A DNA stretch of 15,266 nucleotides from Candidatus Dormiibacterota bacterium (GTDB lineage: Bacteria > Chloroflexota > Dormibacteria > UBA8260 > Bog-877), in NCBI GenBank assembly GCA_003133485.1, contig PKXR01000178.1, positions 14,169-29,434 of the forward strand, in the 5' to 3' direction. Under the pieces are notes generated by a model. The model made no database searches. It saw nothing but the letters and a program-made list of their open reading frames with translations, and was not told the DNA's origin. Within the stretch, counting starts at the first letter, position 1. Every line of letters begins with the position of its first letter. Positions 14,365-15,266 of the stretch are shown here, one piece after another. A program made the translations under genes and the position numbers.

Positions 14365-15266
14365 CTACGGCGCTACGCCGCGCAACAGCGCGGGGAGGTC
14401 GCCCACCTCGCCGCCGGCTTCGCGCATGAAGAAGCGGCGCGCGGGACCCACCCGGTTCACTGCGGTCATGGCCAGGTCGCGGCCCAGCCTCGCCAGGGGG
14501 TTGTCGTTGGAGAACAGGCGGTTGAAGATGTCGGTCGCCAGGGCGACGCCGACGTTGTCGAGGCCGCGCCAGCGGGCGTAACGATCGAGAACCCCCTCGC
14601 TCCCCAGGTCTTCTCCCAATCGCGCCGCCTCGATCAGCACCTGGCTGATGGCGGCGGCGTCCTTGAGCCCCATGTTCAGGCCCTGGCCGGCGATCGGATG
14701 GATGGCGTGGGCCGAATCGCCGAGCAGGGCCGCGCGCGGAGCGGTCAGGCTCTGCGCCAGCTGCAGCGACAAGGGGTAGTAGAACGGCGCGCCGTCCACC
14801 GTGACCGCTCCCAGGAACTCGCCAAACCGCCGCCGCAGGTGCGCGGCGAAGGGCTCCGGGCGCGCCGTCCGCAGCGCCCCGGCGGCCGCCTTCTTTTCGG
14901 TCCACACCAGGCTGGCGCGCCGGCCGGTAAGCGGCAGGATGGCGAACGGCCCGGCGGCCAGGAAGTGCTCGTAGGCGGTCCCGTGGTGGTCGCATTGTGT
15001 CGCCACCGTCGCCACCACTCCCACCTGGCCGTAGTCCCAGCCGAAGGTCTCGATGCCGGCCGCTCGGCGGATCAGCGAATCGCGGCCGTCGGCGCCGATG
15101 ATCACCGGCGCGGTGAGCCGGCGGCCATCCTCCAGCTCGGCGACGACCCCGCCGGGGCCGAATTCCACCGCGACGACGCGGGCCGGCGCGAGGACCTCGA
15201 TCCCGGCTTCGCCGATCCCCCGCGCCAGGGCGGAGCGGATATGGCGGTTCTCGATCATGTAACCCT
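14365..15266 (-). CDS. UbiH/UbiF/VisC-type FAD-dependent ubiquinone-biosynthesis hydroxylase (5' end beyond the window)
   Basis: Flavin monooxygenase that probably hydroxylates the aromatic ring of a ubiquinone precursor at the inner membrane. About 299 codons of the C-terminal three quarters are visible. The frame stays open through the right edge (GYMIENRHIR), so ATG 15258 is an internal Met and the FAD-binding GxGxxG N-terminus is missing. Visible motifs, numbered from that Met, are GADGRDSLIRR (55-65, the DG motif) and LLGDSAHAIHPIAGQGLNMG (179-198, the GD motif that binds the FAD ribityl chain). The end MREAGGEVGDLPALLRG is typical of alphaproteobacterial members. Family membership is clear. 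Which ring position it acts on, and so whether it is UbiH, UbiF or UbiL, is not decidable here. It is transcribed towards gltA. Confidence 0.92.
   Translation of the reverse strand, partial: GYMIENRHIRSALARGIGEAGIEVLAPARVVAVEFGPGGVVAELEDGRRLTAPVIIGADGRDSLIRRAAGIETFGWDYGQVGVVATVATQCDHHGTAYEHFLAAGPFAILPLTGRRASLVWTEKKAAAGALRTARPEPFAAHLRRRFGEFLGAVTVDGAPFYYPLSLQLAQSLTAPRAALLGDSAHAIHPIAGQGLNMGLKDAAAISQVLIEAARLGEDLGSEGVLDRYARWRGLDNVGVALATDIFNRLFSNDNPLARLGRDLAMTAVNRVGPARRFFMREAGGEVGDLPALLRGVAP

Noticed and set aside
14345..14995. Minus-strand open frame of 216 codons
   Set aside because: Shifted frame of the ubiH-like gene; Arg-, Gly- and Pro-rich composition typical of a shadow.

Overview
The window holds two parts with different taxonomic signals, plus a defence-like gene cluster and mobile DNA. 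The right-hand part (about 12.1 kb to the end) reads as an alphaproteobacterial chromosome: the C-terminal half of gltX, a type II citrate synthase gene (gltA), a palindromic repeat of the kind scattered through alphaproteobacterial genomes, and a UbiH-type ubiquinone hydroxylase. The left-hand part carries a tRNA-Glu without an encoded CCA end, TTG and GTG starts, a probable leaderless promoter, and an N-terminal gltX half that looks actinobacterial or Chloroflexota-like. The two signals meet inside gltX near 12.05-12.14 kb. This is either a real gene mosaic or an assembly join, and the sequence alone cannot decide.

Region 1-7101 (minus strand) is a tight four-gene operon resembling an elaborate restriction-modification or phage-defence system. 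In transcription order it encodes: (a) a 137-aa coiled-coil plus winged-helix protein; (b) a 1024-aa enzyme joining an N-terminal PD-(D/E)XK nuclease to an N6-adenine methylase (GEYYTP, DPACGSGT, NPPW) and a probable specificity region; (c) an 863-aa GHKL (MutL/MORC/Hsp90-like) ATPase with its own C-terminal PD-(D/E)XK site; (d) a second DNA methyltransferase (DPMCGSGT, TSPPY) that runs off the left edge. The short gaps and the 20-nt overlap between (c) and (d) indicate one transcript. I do not recognise this exact combination as a named system. GHKL ATPases in restriction-modification contexts are known as a general theme.

Region 7102-7206 is a divergent control region. A 20-nt inverted repeat (arms AGTCATG/CATGACT) lies over the -35 box of the rightward promoter. 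A further AGTCATG half-site overlaps the start codon of the leftward operon.

Region 7207-10681 (plus strand) holds three closely spaced genes: an integrase-like protein lacking a recognisable catalytic set, a protein built of homing-endonuclease-type DNA-binding repeats, and a DDE transposase with a zinc-ribbon insertion. The last two overlap by GTGA. The cluster ends at a hairpin and then tRNA-Glu, so this side looks like the edge of a genomic island.

Region 10900-15266 holds tRNA-Glu (minus), a small membrane protein and gltX coupled by a TTGA overlap, gltA, the 179-bp inverted-repeat element, and the partial ubiH-like gene that converges on gltA.
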